A stretch of DNA of 61,775 nucleotides from Loktanella sp. (GCA_024686085.1 JAIBDT010000009.1:1-61775); one strand, 5' to 3'. Counted from the first letter of the stretch, positions 37,914-47,680 are shown. The notes: generated from the sequence alone by a model not told the origin. A program made the numbers and translations.

Positions 37914-37922
37914 GGAAATAAG

Positions 37923-39587
37923 ATGAATTCGGCTCTCGCGAAGGCGCCCGTGGCTTTGGGTGCAATTGACAAGGATTGGTGGCGCGGAGCGGTGATCTAT
38001 CAGATCTATCCGCGCAGCTATCAAGATAGCAATGGTGACGGCATTGGTGATCTGGCCGGTATCGTGAAGCGCTTGCCTTATATCGCCAGCCTTGGTGTGG
38101 ATGCGATCTGGATATCGCCGTTTTTCACCTCGCCGATGAAGGATTTTGGTTATGACGTGTCGGATTACTGCGATGTTGATCCGATGTTTGGAACGCTGGC
38201 CGATTTTGACGCGGTGATGGAGACCGCCCATAATCTGGGCATTCGTGTCTTGATTGATTTGGTGTTGTCGCACACCGCCGAAGTCCATCCGTGGTTTGTG
38301 GAGAGCCGCGCCAATAAGACCAATGACAAGGCCGACTGGTATGTCTGGTCGGACCCCAAGCCGGACGGCACGCCGCCGAACAACTGGTTATCGATCTTTG
38401 GTGGCTCTGCGTGGCAGTGGGATACTCGCCGCGAGCAGTATTATTTGCATAATTTCCTTGTTGCCCAGCCTGATCTGAACTTTCATTGCCCCGCTGTGCA
38501 CGATGCGCTTCTGGATGTCGCAAGGTTCTGGCTGGGTCGTGGTGTGGATGGTTTCCGTTTGGATACGATCAACTTTTACACCCACGACAAAGAATTGCGC
38601 GACAACCCTGCGCTGCCAAAAGAGCGCCGCAATGCCGATACGGCCCCTGCAGTGAATCCGTATAATCACCAAGAGCATATCTATTCCAAGAACCGCCCCG
38701 AAAACTTGGACTTTCTACGCAAGCTGCGCGCGGTGATGGAACCGTTTGGTGCTGCCGCTGTGGGCGAGGTCGGTGACGCGCAAAAGGGTCTTGAGATCTT
38801 GGGCGAATACACCAAGGGCGATGATCTGATGCAGATGTGTTATGCATTTGAGTTCCTGTCGCCAGAGCAGCCCACAGCGACCCGCATTGTAGAGGTCATG
38901 GACCATGTCGACCGTGTGGCCGCCGATGGATGGGCGTGCTGGGCGTTTTCAAACCATGATGTTGTGCGTCATGCTAGTCGTTGGAACCTTTCGGGTCCTG
39001 CGCAGCGCATGTTTGCAAGCCTGATCATGTGTTTGCGCGGTTCGGTGTGTATTTATCAAGGCGAGGAACTGGGCCTGCCAGAGGCGGATGTTGGGTTTGA
39101 GGACCTGCAAGACCCTTATGGCATTCAGTTCTGGCCAGAGTTTAAGGGGCGTGATGGGTGTCGGACACCGATGGTGTGGGAAAACAGCAATCAAAACGGC
39201 GGCTTTAGCGAAGGGCAGCCTTGGTTGCCTGTCTCAAGTGCGCATTTGGCAATGTCTGTGGCCGAGCAAGAGCGCGATAGCGACGCCTTGATTCACCATT
39301 ACCGCCGCGCGATTGGGTTTCGTCAGGCCAATCCGGCGTTGTCAGTTGGCAAGCACACCGCCGTGACGGCGACCGGGAATGTGATCCACTTTACCCGCTT
39401 GCATGATGGTACGGAAATCTTCTGCGCGTTCAACGTCAGTGATACGGCATGTCAGATTGCGATGCCTGAAGGTGACTGGACGCAGATTGGTGCGGATCTG
39501 GGATCTGCGAAAGCGGATGCAGACGGACAAGTGAAATTGGGCCCGTGGCAGACCTGTCTCGCGTCACGCCGCGTCAGCGCGACATAA
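37923..39587 (+). CDS. aglA: GH13 alpha-glucosidase
   Basis: The 554-aa cytoplasmic family-13 enzyme is of the oligo-1,6-glucosidase/sucrose-hydrolase subgroup. The four conserved regions are visible: DLVLSHT, GFRLD with nucleophile Asp214, GEVGD with acid Glu282, and FSNHD with Asp346. There is no signal peptide. It sits between the permease and ATPase genes. It would hydrolyse the imported alpha-glucoside, releasing glucose for Glk. Confidence 0.95.
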   Translation: MNSALAKAPVALGAIDKDWWRGAVIYQIYPRSYQDSNGDGIGDLAGIVKRLPYIASLGVDAIWISPFFTSPMKDFGYDVSDYCDVDPMFGTLADFDAVMETAHNLGIRVLIDLVLSHTAEVHPWFVESRANKTNDKADWYVWSDPKPDGTPPNNWLSIFGGSAWQWDTRREQYYLHNFLVAQPDLNFHCPAVHDALLDVARFWLGRGVDGFRLDTINFYTHDKELRDNPALPKERRNADTAPAVNPYNHQEHIYSKNRPENLDFLRKLRAVMEPFGAAAVGEVGDAQKGLEILGEYTKGDDLMQMCYAFEFLSPEQPTATRIVEVMDHVDRVAADGWACWAFSNHDVVRHASRWNLSGPAQRMFASLIMCLRGSVCIYQGEELGLPEADVGFEDLQDPYGIQFWPEFKGRDGCRTPMVWENSNQNGGFSEGQPWLPVSSAHLAMSVAEQERDSDALIHHYRRAIGFRQANPALSVGKHTAVTATGNVIHFTRLHDGTEIFCAFNVSDTACQIAMPEGDWTQIGADLGSAKADADGQVKLGPWQTCLASRRVSAT

Positions 39588-39609
39588 TAGATATTTAGGG
39601 GAGACCACG

Positions 39610-40701
39610 ATGGCTGATCTGAAACTGACAAATGTCGCAAAGACATACGGTGGCACGGTTGATGTCCTCAAGAACATCAATCTTGATATCAAAACAGGCG
39701 AGTTGATCGTTTTTGTTGGCCCGTCGGGCTGCGGGAAATCCACGTTGTTGCGCATGATCGCAGGTCTGGAAAAGATCACAGGCGGTGAGTTGCAGATTGA
39801 CGGACAGATCGTCAATGACGTCCCGCCTGCGCAGCGTGGCATCGCGATGGTGTTCCAGTCCTACGCGCTTTATCCGCATATGACCGTGCGCGACAACATG
39901 TCGTTTGCGTTGAAACTGGCCAAGAAATCACCTGCTGAGATTGACGAGGCGGTGGCCCGTGCGGCCAAGATTTTGCAATTGGATGATTATCTGGACCGTC
40001 TGCCCAAAGCGCTATCTGGTGGTCAGCGCCAGCGTGTCGCGATTGGTCGGTCGATTGTCCGTGACCCGAAGGTCTATTTGTTTGACGAGCCGCTGTCGAA
40101 CCTTGATGCCGCTTTGCGTGTGGCCACACGGATCGAGATTGCCCAATTGAAGGAATCGATGCCAAACAGCACGATGATCTATGTGACCCACGATCAGGTG
40201 GAAGCGATGACGCTTGCGACCCGTATCGTGGTTTTGGCCAACAAGGGGATTGCTCAGGTAGGCACGCCGTTGGATCTATACGAGCGCCCCGAGAACGAGT
40301 TTGTGGCGCAGTTTATCGGATCGCCAGCGATGAACCTGTTGTCGGGCGAGATTGTCGGGACTGGCAAGCAGACCACTGTCAAGTTGGACGGGGGCGGCAC
40401 GGCCAAATCAAACGTCCCGACCCAAGCCGCGGACAAGGGCCTGCGCGTCAACGTCGGGGTGCGCCCAGAGGATCTGATTCAAACAACGGACAAGGACTAT
40501 GTGTTTGAAGGTAAAGTGAAATTTACCGAGGCCTTGGGCGAAGTGACGTTGCTGTATTTCGACAAGGTCGGCGACAATGACTCCGTGATCGGGAAGCTGC
40601 CAGGGATTCACGCGGACTTGCGCGGGTCGTCGGTGCGCATGATGGCGGATCCTTCGAAGGTGCAGATTTTCAACAATGGCCGGTCATTGCATTACCGTTA
40701 A
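39610..40701 (+). CDS. aglK: alpha-glucoside ABC transporter, ATPase (MalK-type)
   Basis: The 363-aa ATPase has Walker A GPSGCGKST, a Q-loop (FQSYALYPHMTV), signature LSGGQRQRVAIGRS, Walker B VYLFDEPLSNLDA and an H-switch (YVTHDQVEA). A C-terminal TOBE/OB regulatory domain begins near residue 240. It powers AglFG. It is the last gene of the operon, followed by a strong terminator. Confidence 0.96.
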   Translation: MADLKLTNVAKTYGGTVDVLKNINLDIKTGELIVFVGPSGCGKSTLLRMIAGLEKITGGELQIDGQIVNDVPPAQRGIAMVFQSYALYPHMTVRDNMSFALKLAKKSPAEIDEAVARAAKILQLDDYLDRLPKALSGGQRQRVAIGRSIVRDPKVYLFDEPLSNLDAALRVATRIEIAQLKESMPNSTMIYVTHDQVEAMTLATRIVVLANKGIAQVGTPLDLYERPENEFVAQFIGSPAMNLLSGEIVGTGKQTTVKLDGGGTAKSNVPTQAADKGLRVNVGVRPEDLIQTTDKDYVFEGKVKFTEALGEVTLLYFDKVGDNDSVIGKLPGIHADLRGSSVRMMADPSKVQIFNNGRSLHYR

Positions 40702-40720
40702 AACGTCCAAGCGGACATAG

Positions 40721-40757
40721 AAAAGCGCCGCGCAAGAGTGACTTGCGCGGCGCTTTT
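40721..40757. terminator. strong bidirectional terminator between aglK and the corrinoid operon
   Basis: A perfect 16-bp stem (40721-40736 with 40742-40757) closes a 5-base loop. GCGCCGCGCAAG forms its GC-rich core, with A4 before and T4 after. The T-run on each strand fits termination from aglK on the right-going side and from the mtgA-like gene on the left-going side. Confidence 0.92.
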
Positions 40758-40773
40758 GCATTTTGGGACTTGC

Positions 40774-41841
40774 TTAGCCGCGGCTGCGGCGGCCTGTGCG
40801 TGCGCGCCCTTCGCCAGCTTTGACGGCTGGACGATTGAACTTGATCCAGTCGCCACCCGACGGGTCGTTGTTGGTCAGGAAGTTGGCGGCGCGGATGGCT
40901 TCCATTTCTTTCCCAGCACGCGCCATTGTCGAGCCAAGACCGGTCAACTGGCAGAATGTTTCGAGGTCGATGTCCTCTGGCAAGATGATGCCTGCTTCGG
41001 CCAGTGCCAGCTTTTTCGCTTCAATATCAGCGGCTTTGACGGGCAGGGCGATCGGGTTCATGATCGCAGAGGTCATGCCTGCGGTCATCGCCATTGGTAG
41101 GAAGGCGTTGTTGATACCGTGGCGGTTTGGCAGGCCGAAAGAGATGTTGGATGCACCACAAGTCGTGTTCACGCCCAGCTCTTCACGCAAGCGGCGCACA
41201 AGTGCGAAAACCTGCAAGCCTGCTGTCCCCATCGCACCGATTGGCATGACCAGCGGGTCCACGACGATGTCGTGCGCAGGGATGCCAAAGTCAGCGGCGC
41301 GTTGCACGATCTTTTTGGCAACTTCAAAGCGCACGTCAGGGTCTTCGGAAATCCCTGTGTCGTCATTGGAGATGGCCACGACTGGCACGTTGTATTTCTT
41401 AACCAATGGCAGAACCAGTTCGAGACGCTCTTCTTCGCCAGTGACCGAGTTCAACAGCGGGCGGCCTTCACATGCGGCAAGGCCTGCTTCCAAGGCACCG
41501 GGCACAGAGCTGTCGATGCACAGCGGTGTGTCGACGATGGCCTGCACGCGCATGATCAGTTCGCGCATCAAAGGGGGCTCGACAAAGTTGTTGTCGGCGT
41601 AGCGGGGGTCTTCGGCCATTTTGTTGGAGAAAACAGCGCCAGAGTTGATGTCGAGGATCGTGGCCCCAGCGGCGGCCTGTGCAATCGCGTCGGCTTCGAC
41701 GGTTGAGAAATCGCCAGCTTCAAGTTCGGCTGCAAGTTTCTTGCGACCTGTCGGGTTGATCCGTTCGCCGATCACACAAAAGGGTTGGTCGAACCCGATG
41801 ATCGTTGTTTTGGTTTTGGATTCGACAATTGTGCGAGTCAT
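40774..41841 (-). CDS. mtgA: methyltetrahydrofolate:corrinoid methyltransferase (MtgA/AcsE-like)
   Basis: The 355-aa pterin-binding TIM barrel has CVIGERINPTGRKK at the N-terminus, ATILDINSGA, CIDSSVPGALEAGL and TTCGASNISFGLPNRHG. These are the folate- and corrinoid-facing loops seen in MetH's second domain and AcsE/MtgA. It would pass the methyl group from a methyl-corrinoid protein to tetrahydrofolate (or the reverse). The C-terminal tail is Arg/Gly-rich (GRARTGRRSRG). It is last in a leftward operon after the MetF-like gene (12-bp gap). The symbol is by analogy with the glycine-betaine system. Confidence 0.85.
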   Translation of the reverse strand: MTRTIVESKTKTTIIGFDQPFCVIGERINPTGRKKLAAELEAGDFSTVEADAIAQAAAGATILDINSGAVFSNKMAEDPRYADNNFVEPPLMRELIMRVQAIVDTPLCIDSSVPGALEAGLAACEGRPLLNSVTGEEERLELVLPLVKKYNVPVVAISNDDTGISEDPDVRFEVAKKIVQRAADFGIPAHDIVVDPLVMPIGAMGTAGLQVFALVRRLREELGVNTTCGASNISFGLPNRHGINNAFLPMAMTAGMTSAIMNPIALPVKAADIEAKKLALAEAGIILPEDIDLETFCQLTGLGSTMARAGKEMEAIRAANFLTNNDPSGGDWIKFNRPAVKAGEGRARTGRRSRG

Positions 41842-41853
41842 GGTCAGCGGTCC

Positions 41854-42783
41854 TTAGGATTGAGTGGCTGGAATGGCAGAGGTGCCGCCATGCGCAATGG
41901 CCCAATTTGCATTGGTTTTGATCCCGCCAAGCGGGAAGAAGTGCACATGAGTGATGTTGAAGTCCGGGTTTGCTGCCTTGTGGGCGGCAAGTTCGGCAAT
42001 AATCTGGTCCGGCTCGAATGGCAGCAGCAGTTTGGTCATATCCATGGCACGCTTTTGTAGCACTTTGAGGGACGGTCCAACGCCGCAAGCGATAGCGAAT
42101 TTGATCAGGGTTTGCAGCTTGGCTGGACCTGCGATGCCGATATGGATCGGGATATCGATACCTGCGTCTTTGAGGCTATTTGCCCAAGCGATGATTGGCT
42201 TTGCTTCAAAGGCGAACTGTGTGGCCAGCGCCATTTCTGCGTCAGAGGTCTCTGCAAATTTGGCTTTCCAGCGCAGCGCGTCCATGACGTTTTTGTCGGA
42301 CCCGTCTGGATCGATGTCTTTGTTTCCCTCGGGGTGTCCTGCGACGTGCAGGTGCTTGAACCCTGCTTTGCCAAACAGGCCGCTTTCCAAAAGCTGCATG
42401 GAGCTGTCGTAGTTGCCGTGTGGTTTGGTCACGCCGCCTGCAAGCAAGAGCGCCTGTTCCACACCGGCTTCGCCTTGGTAACGTGCGATCCAGTCAGCGA
42501 GTGTTGCCTCGTCTTTGATAATCCGCGCAGGGAAGTGCGGCATGACGTTGTAGCCGTCCGCCGACAGGCGCTTGGCGGTGGCGACCATCTCGTCGATGGG
42601 CGTGCCTTCGATATGGGCGATGTAGACGCGGGTGCCTGCGGGCAGCAGTTCTCGGAAGTTTTCGACCTTTTCAGCCGTGCGCGGCATAACTTCGATGGAA
42701 TAGTCTTTGAGGAATGCTTGCACTTCTGGCTTCACCACGACTGGTGCGGCCTCTTTTTTCTTGGAGAAAGGAAGGAGTGACAT
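41854..42783 (-). CDS. MetF-like methylenetetrahydrofolate reductase, atypical
   Basis: The 309-aa protein fits the MTHFR barrel by eye: SIEVMPRTAEKV near residue 30 (Glu as the usual catalytic acid), MPHFPARI, ATQFAFEAKPIIAWAN and IPIHIGIAGP. The LRGD loop that holds the flavin in classical MetF reads LLLAGGVTKPHGN here, so the key Asp is missing. It probably oxidises methyl-THF to methylene-THF in demethylation. It lies between the small PF13769-like gene and the mtgA-like gene. Confidence 0.82.
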   Translation of the reverse strand: MSLLPFSKKKEAAPVVVKPEVQAFLKDYSIEVMPRTAEKVENFRELLPAGTRVYIAHIEGTPIDEMVATAKRLSADGYNVMPHFPARIIKDEATLADWIARYQGEAGVEQALLLAGGVTKPHGNYDSSMQLLESGLFGKAGFKHLHVAGHPEGNKDIDPDGSDKNVMDALRWKAKFAETSDAEMALATQFAFEAKPIIAWANSLKDAGIDIPIHIGIAGPAKLQTLIKFAIACGVGPSLKVLQKRAMDMTKLLLPFEPDQIIAELAAHKAANPDFNITHVHFFPLGGIKTNANWAIAHGGTSAIPATQS

Positions 42784-42807
42784 GGATGGTCTCCGTAAAA
42801 AGGGGCT

Positions 42808-43104
42808 TTAAGCCCAGCCGTCGTTGGCGATGAGGGATTTAATTTTTTCAAGATCGTATTCAGCGTCAATGCGTGCCACTTCGGCGGCTGCGACATCGGC
42901 GTCGGTGCCGTCTACAGGGTAGGGTGCCGCTTTGCGGAATCCTTCGAGGTAAGCATCTGATTGCGCAGCGCCCGATTTCATCGCGGCGCGGTCGATGGCC
43001 TGTTCGAACCGTTCTGGCAATGGCAGTTTCGTGCCACGACGACCTTTGCCCACGATGACTTGGGCGGGCATGTCGCGCCAGTAGACTATTGTGACATCTG
43101 CCAT
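42808..43104 (-). CDS. PF13769-type small protein (misnamed virulence factor), first gene of a C1 operon
   Basis: The 98-aa soluble protein starts MADVTIVYWRDMPAQVIVG, has a central basic stretch (GKGRRGTKLPLPERFEQAID) and ends KSLIANDGWA. It resembles the family labelled virulence factor in databases, a label without functional meaning here. The ATG at 43104 follows GAGGGAGA; the longer open frame upstream is non-coding. It leads MetF-like and MtgA-like genes with gaps of 24 and 12 bp. A role as a partner or small subunit in corrinoid/folate chemistry is inference from context. Confidence 0.75.
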   Translation of the reverse strand: MADVTIVYWRDMPAQVIVGKGRRGTKLPLPERFEQAIDRAAMKSGAAQSDAYLEGFRKAAPYPVDGTDADVAAAEVARIDAEYDLEKIKSLIANDGWA

Positions 43105-43167
43105 ATGATTCTCTCCCTCAAGCTGACCTCTTGTTGGTCCTTCATACGCATAGCAAAGCGCCCTCCG

Positions 43168-43184
43168 ATGTCGGTTTTCGACAT
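43168..43184. promoter_or_regulatory. inverted repeat upstream of the C1 operon (candidate operator)
   Basis: ATGTCG (43168-43173) and CGACAT (43179-43184) are perfect inverted repeats around GTTTT, 64-80 bp before the operon ATG. The size fits a dimeric regulator. The rest of 43105-43362 has no convincing gene, only a 51-codon + frame without a ribosome site. Confidence 0.45.
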
Positions 43185-43362
43185 GGTGGACGCATCCAGC
43201 GACGGGACAAGATATGCCGTGCCACGGATTGATACGCCAGAGGCGGGTATCCTCGTTCTTTTCATGACTTTGCTGAAGTGCATTCATTTAGGCCATCACA
43301 GCGCTTGCACGCGACAGGGTTGCGACCTACGTTGGTAGTAACTCGAAATGGAAGGCGTAATC

Positions 43363-44475
43363 ATGACGCCGAAGCGTCCCAATGGTGCGGGCGCGTTCCC
43401 CAAAGCGGTAGAATCTCCCGCGCCAAATAACCCAGATCCGACAGCGCTATATGCTGCGTTGGATTTGGGAACAAATAGTTGTCGGATGCTGATTGCCCAA
43501 CCCAAAGGCAGTCAGTTTCACGTATTGGATAGTTTTTCCAAATCTGTGCAATTGGGCCATGGCCTTGAAAGCACGGGGAAATTGTCGCGCGCGTCGATGA
43601 ACCGCACAATTAATGCAATCCGCATTTGTCGCCAAAAGCTGGATAGGCATGGCGTAAAAAACATGCGCCTTGTTGCGACCGAGGCTTGCCGCCGTGCGCG
43701 TAATGGCGAAAATTTTGTGGCTCAAGTGCGCCGCGAGACAGGCCTGACCCTAGAGATTATCAAGCCCGAGGAAGAAGCTCGCCTTGCCGTGATTTCCTGC
43801 GCCCCGCTTGTCAGTACCAAGACAGAGCAACTGTTAGTCGTTGATATTGGCGGTGGATCGACCGAATTGGTGTGGATTGACCTGACAAATGTGCCTGCGC
43901 GCGAACGTCCACGCGCGATTATGCGGCTGCATGCGGGGTTCAAGTCCGATCCGGGTCCTTTTGCCGCCGCAAAGGTGGTGGATTGGATTTCGGTCCCATT
44001 GGGTGTGGCTACCTTGCGCGATCAGTTTGCTGATGTGGATGATGATGCGGCGCGTTTTGCGCTGATGTCGTGGTTCTTTGAGGAAAACTTGGAAGAGTTT
44101 TCGCCCTATGCCGCCGCACAGGCCCGTGAAGGGTTTCAGATTGTGGGTACCAGCGGCACGGTCACGACGGTTGCTGCCAGTCACTTGGGCCTGAAACGCT
44201 ATGATCGCACGAAAGTTGACGGGCTGCGCATGTCGTCGGACCAGATTGATGCGGTGATCCAGAATTACTTGACCCTTGGCCCCACAGGCCGCCGCAATGA
44301 TCCACGTATTGGCAAGGATCGTCAGGCCTTGATCATGTCAGGGGCGGCGATTTTGCAGACGTTGATGCGCCTTTGGCCGACGGACCGCTTGTCGGTTGCG
44401 GATCGCGGGCTGCGTGAAGGCTTGTTATATGCGCAAATGTCAGCGCATGGGGTTCTAGAGGACACACCTTACTGA
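43363..44475 (+). CDS. ppx: Ppx/GppA phosphatase family protein
   Basis: The 370-aa ASKHA-fold phosphatase hydrolyses polyphosphate or pppGpp. [16 protein letters not shown] is the phosphate-1 loop, [17 protein letters not shown] the phosphate-2 loop, and [16 protein letters not shown] the adenosine-side signature. The first ~30 residues are a Pro/Asn-rich extension. The ATG at 43363 (MTPKRPN) follows GGAAGG seven bases upstream; the ATG at 43348 is less likely. rlmE follows after 32 bp. Confidence 0.92.
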   Translation: MTPKRPNGAGAFPKAVESPAPNNPDPTALYAALDLGTNSCRMLIAQPKGSQFHVLDSFSKSVQLGHGLESTGKLSRASMNRTINAIRICRQKLDRHGVKNMRLVATEACRRARNGENFVAQVRRETGLTLEIIKPEEEARLAVISCAPLVSTKTEQLLVVDIGGGSTELVWIDLTNVPARERPRAIMRLHAGFKSDPGPFAAAKVVDWISVPLGVATLRDQFADVDDDAARFALMSWFFEENLEEFSPYAAAQAREGFQIVGTSGTVTTVAASHLGLKRYDRTKVDGLRMSSDQIDAVIQNYLTLGPTGRRNDPRIGKDRQALIMSGAAILQTLMRLWPTDRLSVADRGLREGLLYAQMSAHGVLEDTPY

Positions 44476-44507
44476 TAGGGGTGTTTTTCGCAACTGAGGC
44501 AAACGAG

Positions 44508-45239
44508 ATGGCACAGAAACCAAAGAAGAATACATCAGGCCGCGGCCAACGTGATTTGCACGTCAAGGTCAAGTCGGCCCGTGGCCGGTCCATGTCGTCG
44601 ACGATGTGGTTGCAGCGCCAATTGAACGACCCGTATGTGGTCCGCGCCAAGGCGGACGGCTATCGTGGACGTGCCGCCTATAAGATCATGGAATTGGACG
44701 ACAAGTTTCATTTTCTCACCAATGGTGCGCGTGTTGTGGACCTTGGTGCTGCCCCAGGTGGTTGGTGTCAGGTGGCTGTGCCGCGTATCAATGCGCTTGG
44801 CGAAAAGAAAGGCAAAGAGATTGGCACGCTTTTGGGTGTCGATTTGCAGGAAATGGAACCGATTGCGGGCACTGTGCTGCATCAGCTGGATTTCATGGCA
44901 GACGATGCCGACAAGCAGGTTATCGAATGGTTGGGCGGCGAGGCCGACGTTGTGATGTCGGATATGGCCGCGTCCAGTTGTGGGCATAAGCAGACAGATC
45001 ACCTGCGCATTATGGCGCTGTGTGAGGCGGCCGCCTATTTCGCCTTTGACGTGCTGGCCGAGGGTGGCACGTTTGTTGCCAAGGTCTTGGCGGGTGGTGC
45101 TGAGGCTGATTTGAATCTTTTACTGAAGAAGAAGTTCAAAAAGGTCGCCTATGTAAAGCCACCATCATCACGCTCTGACAGCTCAGAAAAATTCGTTGTA
45201 GCGACAGGGTTTAAAGGCCGCTCTTTAGACGAGGAGTAG
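44508..45239 (+). CDS. rlmE: 23S rRNA 2'-O-ribose methyltransferase RlmE (FtsJ)
   Basis: The 243-aa SAM-dependent enzyme methylates U2552 of 23S rRNA. The SAM loop is [15 protein letters not shown]. The catalytic K-D-K-E set is seen in [29 protein letters not shown] and [11 protein letters not shown] ~40-residue basic N-terminal extension is common in alphaproteobacterial members. The ATG at 44508 is chosen ([11 protein letters not shown]); a GTG at 44481 is in frame. The end overlaps glpR by 15 bp (convergent). Confidence 0.95.
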   Translation: MAQKPKKNTSGRGQRDLHVKVKSARGRSMSSTMWLQRQLNDPYVVRAKADGYRGRAAYKIMELDDKFHFLTNGARVVDLGAAPGGWCQVAVPRINALGEKKGKEIGTLLGVDLQEMEPIAGTVLHQLDFMADDADKQVIEWLGGEADVVMSDMAASSCGHKQTDHLRIMALCEAAAYFAFDVLAEGGTFVAKVLAGGAEADLNLLLKKKFKKVAYVKPPSSRSDSSEKFVVATGFKGRSLDEE

Positions 45240-45983
45240 CTGCGTTTGCCAGTCTTGGCAGGATGCGGCGAAGCTTTCAGATGGGATACCATTGGTCACG
45301 AAGTGGTCGATCTCTGACAGTGACGCAATGCGCACTGGTGCCTTGCGCGTGAATTTGGTTTTGTCCGCGACCAAGATGCTGGACCGTGCTGCGTCGAGGA
45401 TTTGGCGGCTGACGCGCACCTCTTCGGGGTCAAAGTCCAAGAGGTCTCCGTTTGGGTCAATGGCTGATGCCCCGACGATGGCGATATCCACTTTGAACCG
45501 CGCGATGGCCAGTGCGGCCAAGTCACCCACCAGCCCACCGTCAGAGCGACGCAAGCTACCGCCTGCCACAACGACGTCACAGGTTGGATTGCGCGCTAAA
45601 ATATTGGCAACGTTTAAGTTATTGGTGATGACCATCAGATTTCGGTGCGCGTGTAGGGCGTGGGCCACGGCTTCGACTGTTGTACCGATGTTCAGGAACA
45701 GGGAGGCATTGTCGGGGATCAGTTTGGCGGTCCGCAGTGCGATCCGCATTTTGGCATCGCGTGACAGGGCGCGTCTGTCGTCATAGCCGATATTGCGCAC
45801 ACCGCTGGGCAGGACTGCGCCGCCATGTGTGCGTTCAAGGAGCCCAGCCTTGCACATGTCCCGTAAATCGCGCCTGATGGTTTGCACGGTGACGCCCAAA
45901 GTATCGGCAAGCGTCGTGGCTGCCACAGCGCCGTCGCGCCGAGCGTGGGTCAGGATTGCGCTGTGTCTGGCATCTGTCTGCAT
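45225..45983 (-). CDS. glpR: DeoR-family glycerol-3-phosphate repressor
   Basis: The 252-aa regulator has an N-terminal DeoR helix-turn-helix ([32 protein letters not shown]) and a C-terminal DeoRC sugar-phosphate-binding domain ([22 protein letters not shown]). Its position divergent from glpD-glpK and the fit to GlpR make it the likely repressor, induced by glycerol-3-phosphate. Two inverted repeats with TTCG/CGAA arms lie in the shared upstream region. Confidence 0.9.
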   Translation of the reverse strand: MQTDARHSAILTHARRDGAVAATTLADTLGVTVQTIRRDLRDMCKAGLLERTHGGAVLPSGVRNIGYDDRRALSRDAKMRIALRTAKLIPDNASLFLNIGTTVEAVAHALHAHRNLMVITNNLNVANILARNPTCDVVVAGGSLRRSDGGLVGDLAALAIARFKVDIAIVGASAIDPNGDLLDFDPEEVRVSRQILDAARSSILVADKTKFTRKAPVRIASLSEIDHFVTNGIPSESFAASCQDWQTQLLLV

Positions 45984-45986
45984 ATG

Positions 45987-46009
45987 TTCGTTATTTAGCA
46001 GTTATCGAA
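45987..46009. promoter_or_regulatory. candidate GlpR operator 1
   Basis: TTCG (45987-45990) and CGAA (46006-46009) form an inverted repeat with 15 intervening bases, just upstream of glpR. The TTCG/CGAA arms resemble known GlpR half-sites. Weak on its own. Confidence 0.35.
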
Positions 46010-46041
46010 AAAATACTATCATTAAGTCAATAAATATAAGA

Positions 46042-46063
46042 GTTCGTATTTCCTATTGCGAAC
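46042..46063. promoter_or_regulatory. candidate GlpR operator 2
   Basis: GTTCG (46042-46046) and CGAAC (46059-46063) are perfect inverted repeats 12 bases apart, 72-93 bp before the glpD ATG. The same TTCG/CGAA arms occur nearer glpR. A DeoR-family dimer or tetramer could bind both. Confidence 0.45.
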
Positions 46064-46134
46064 ATCAAGGCGATTTTACGTTGCTCTTGGATCGCGCTGG
46101 GTTAGGTGTAATCTAACTGTTTTAGAGGTTTTTC

Positions 46135-47679
46135 ATGTCCGCAGATTTTGACATTTTTATCATTGGTGGCGGTATCAATGGCACGGGGATTGCGCGTGAT
46201 GCGCAGGGGCGTGGTTTGCAGGTCGGATTGGCCGAGATGAATGATCTGGCCTCGGCCACGTCGTCCGCCTCGACCAAATTGTTTCATGGCGGTTTGCGTT
46301 ATCTCGAGTTCTTTGAATTCGGTTTGGTCCGTAAGGCGTTGATAGAACGTGAAGTTTTGCTGAGTGCCATGCCGCATATTTCTTGGCCGATGCGCTTTGT
46401 TTTGCCATATCACAGGGATATGCGCTTTGAGGGTGATACGCCGACGTCAAAGCTGCTGACGTTGTTTATGCCGTGGATGAAGGGCCGCCGCCCTGCGTGG
46501 CTGATCCGGCTGGGCTTATTCTTGTATGACAATTTAGGTGGTCGCAAAATTTTGCCCGCGACATCAACGCTTGATCTGGCGGCGGCCCCAGAGGGGCGTC
46601 CTTTGAAGGGCAAGTTCAAGCGCGCTTATGAGTATTCGGACTGCTGGATTGAAGATGCCCGATTGGTGGCGCTGAATGCCCGCGATGCAGCAGAGCGTGG
46701 TGCGGCGATCATGGTGCAGACCAAGGTGACGCAAGCCCGCCGCGAGGGTGATGTTTGGCGTATTGCGCTGACTGGCCCTGACGGTGACAAGGTTGTGACC
46801 TCCAAGGCCTTGGTGAATGCAGGTGGTCCTTGGGTCGAGGATGTCATTCGTGAAAAGACCGAAGTTGCCGCAACCGAGGGTGTCAGATTGGTCCGCGGAT
46901 CGCATATTGTTACCAAGCGTTTGTTTGATCACGATAAAGCGTATTTTTTCCAAGGCGAGGATGGCCGTATTATATTTGCCATTCCCTATGAGACGGATTT
47001 CACGCTGATTGGCACCACGGATGCGGATCATGACGATGTGAATGTGAAACCAGTCGCCACAGATAGCGAGCAGGATTATCTGATCGCCTTTGTGAACCAG
47101 TATTTCGAGGTCCAGATTTCAAAGGCCGATATTGTCTGGACCTATTCGGGTGTCCGTCCTCTGTATGATGACGGGGCCAAGTCTGCCACGGCAGCGACCC
47201 GCGATTATGTGCTGACGTTGAATGACGATGGTCCGCCGCTGCTGAACATCTTTGGCGGCAAGATCACGACCTATCGCAAGCTGGCCGAGAATGCGTTGAA
47301 AAAGCTGGGCCATGACGGTGCTTGGACGGCGGGTGCACCGTTGCCGGGTGGTGATTTTGCGGTGGATGGGCGCGATGATATCTTGGCGTCGTTGCGGGTG
47401 GCTTTCCCGTTTTTGACGGAATCTTGGGCGCTGCGTTTGGTCCGTGCTTATGGCACCCAAGCGGCTGACATGTTGGGTGGTGCGAAGTCGGTGGATGACT
47501 TGGGTGCGGATTTTGGAGCCACATTGACGGCTCGCGAGGTTGATTGGCTTGTGGCGCACGAGTTTGCGACGACGGCGCAGGATGTAGTGTGGCGTAGGTC
47601 TAAGGTGGGTTTGCGTTTGACCACGGACCAGATTGCCGCAATTGATGGGTATATGAAAAAGGCCAAGGGACGGGGATAA
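46135..47679 (+). CDS. glpD: aerobic glycerol-3-phosphate dehydrogenase
   Basis: GlpD is the 514-aa membrane-associated flavoenzyme oxidising glycerol-3-phosphate to DHAP and passing electrons to quinone. The FAD loop is [42 protein letters not shown] and [19 protein letters not shown] are family signatures. Its stop is one base from the glpK ATG. It is divergent from glpR. No glpF or glycerol ABC genes are adjacent. Confidence 0.97.
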   Translation: MSADFDIFIIGGGINGTGIARDAQGRGLQVGLAEMNDLASATSSASTKLFHGGLRYLEFFEFGLVRKALIEREVLLSAMPHISWPMRFVLPYHRDMRFEGDTPTSKLLTLFMPWMKGRRPAWLIRLGLFLYDNLGGRKILPATSTLDLAAAPEGRPLKGKFKRAYEYSDCWIEDARLVALNARDAAERGAAIMVQTKVTQARREGDVWRIALTGPDGDKVVTSKALVNAGGPWVEDVIREKTEVAATEGVRLVRGSHIVTKRLFDHDKAYFFQGEDGRIIFAIPYETDFTLIGTTDADHDDVNVKPVATDSEQDYLIAFVNQYFEVQISKADIVWTYSGVRPLYDDGAKSATAATRDYVLTLNDDGPPLLNIFGGKITTYRKLAENALKKLGHDGAWTAGAPLPGGDFAVDGRDDILASLRVAFPFLTESWALRLVRAYGTQAADMLGGAKSVDDLGADFGATLTAREVDWLVAHEFATTAQDVVWRRSKVGLRLTTDQIAAIDGYMKKAKGRG

Positions 47680-47680
47680 T

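Noticed and set aside
42808..43104. A true virulence factor
   Set aside because: The label is a database family name; the operon context is one-carbon metabolism.
43183..43338. 51-codon + frame between the C1 operon and ppx
   Set aside because: It starts inside the CGACAT repeat, has no ribosome site and resembles no protein; likely chance.
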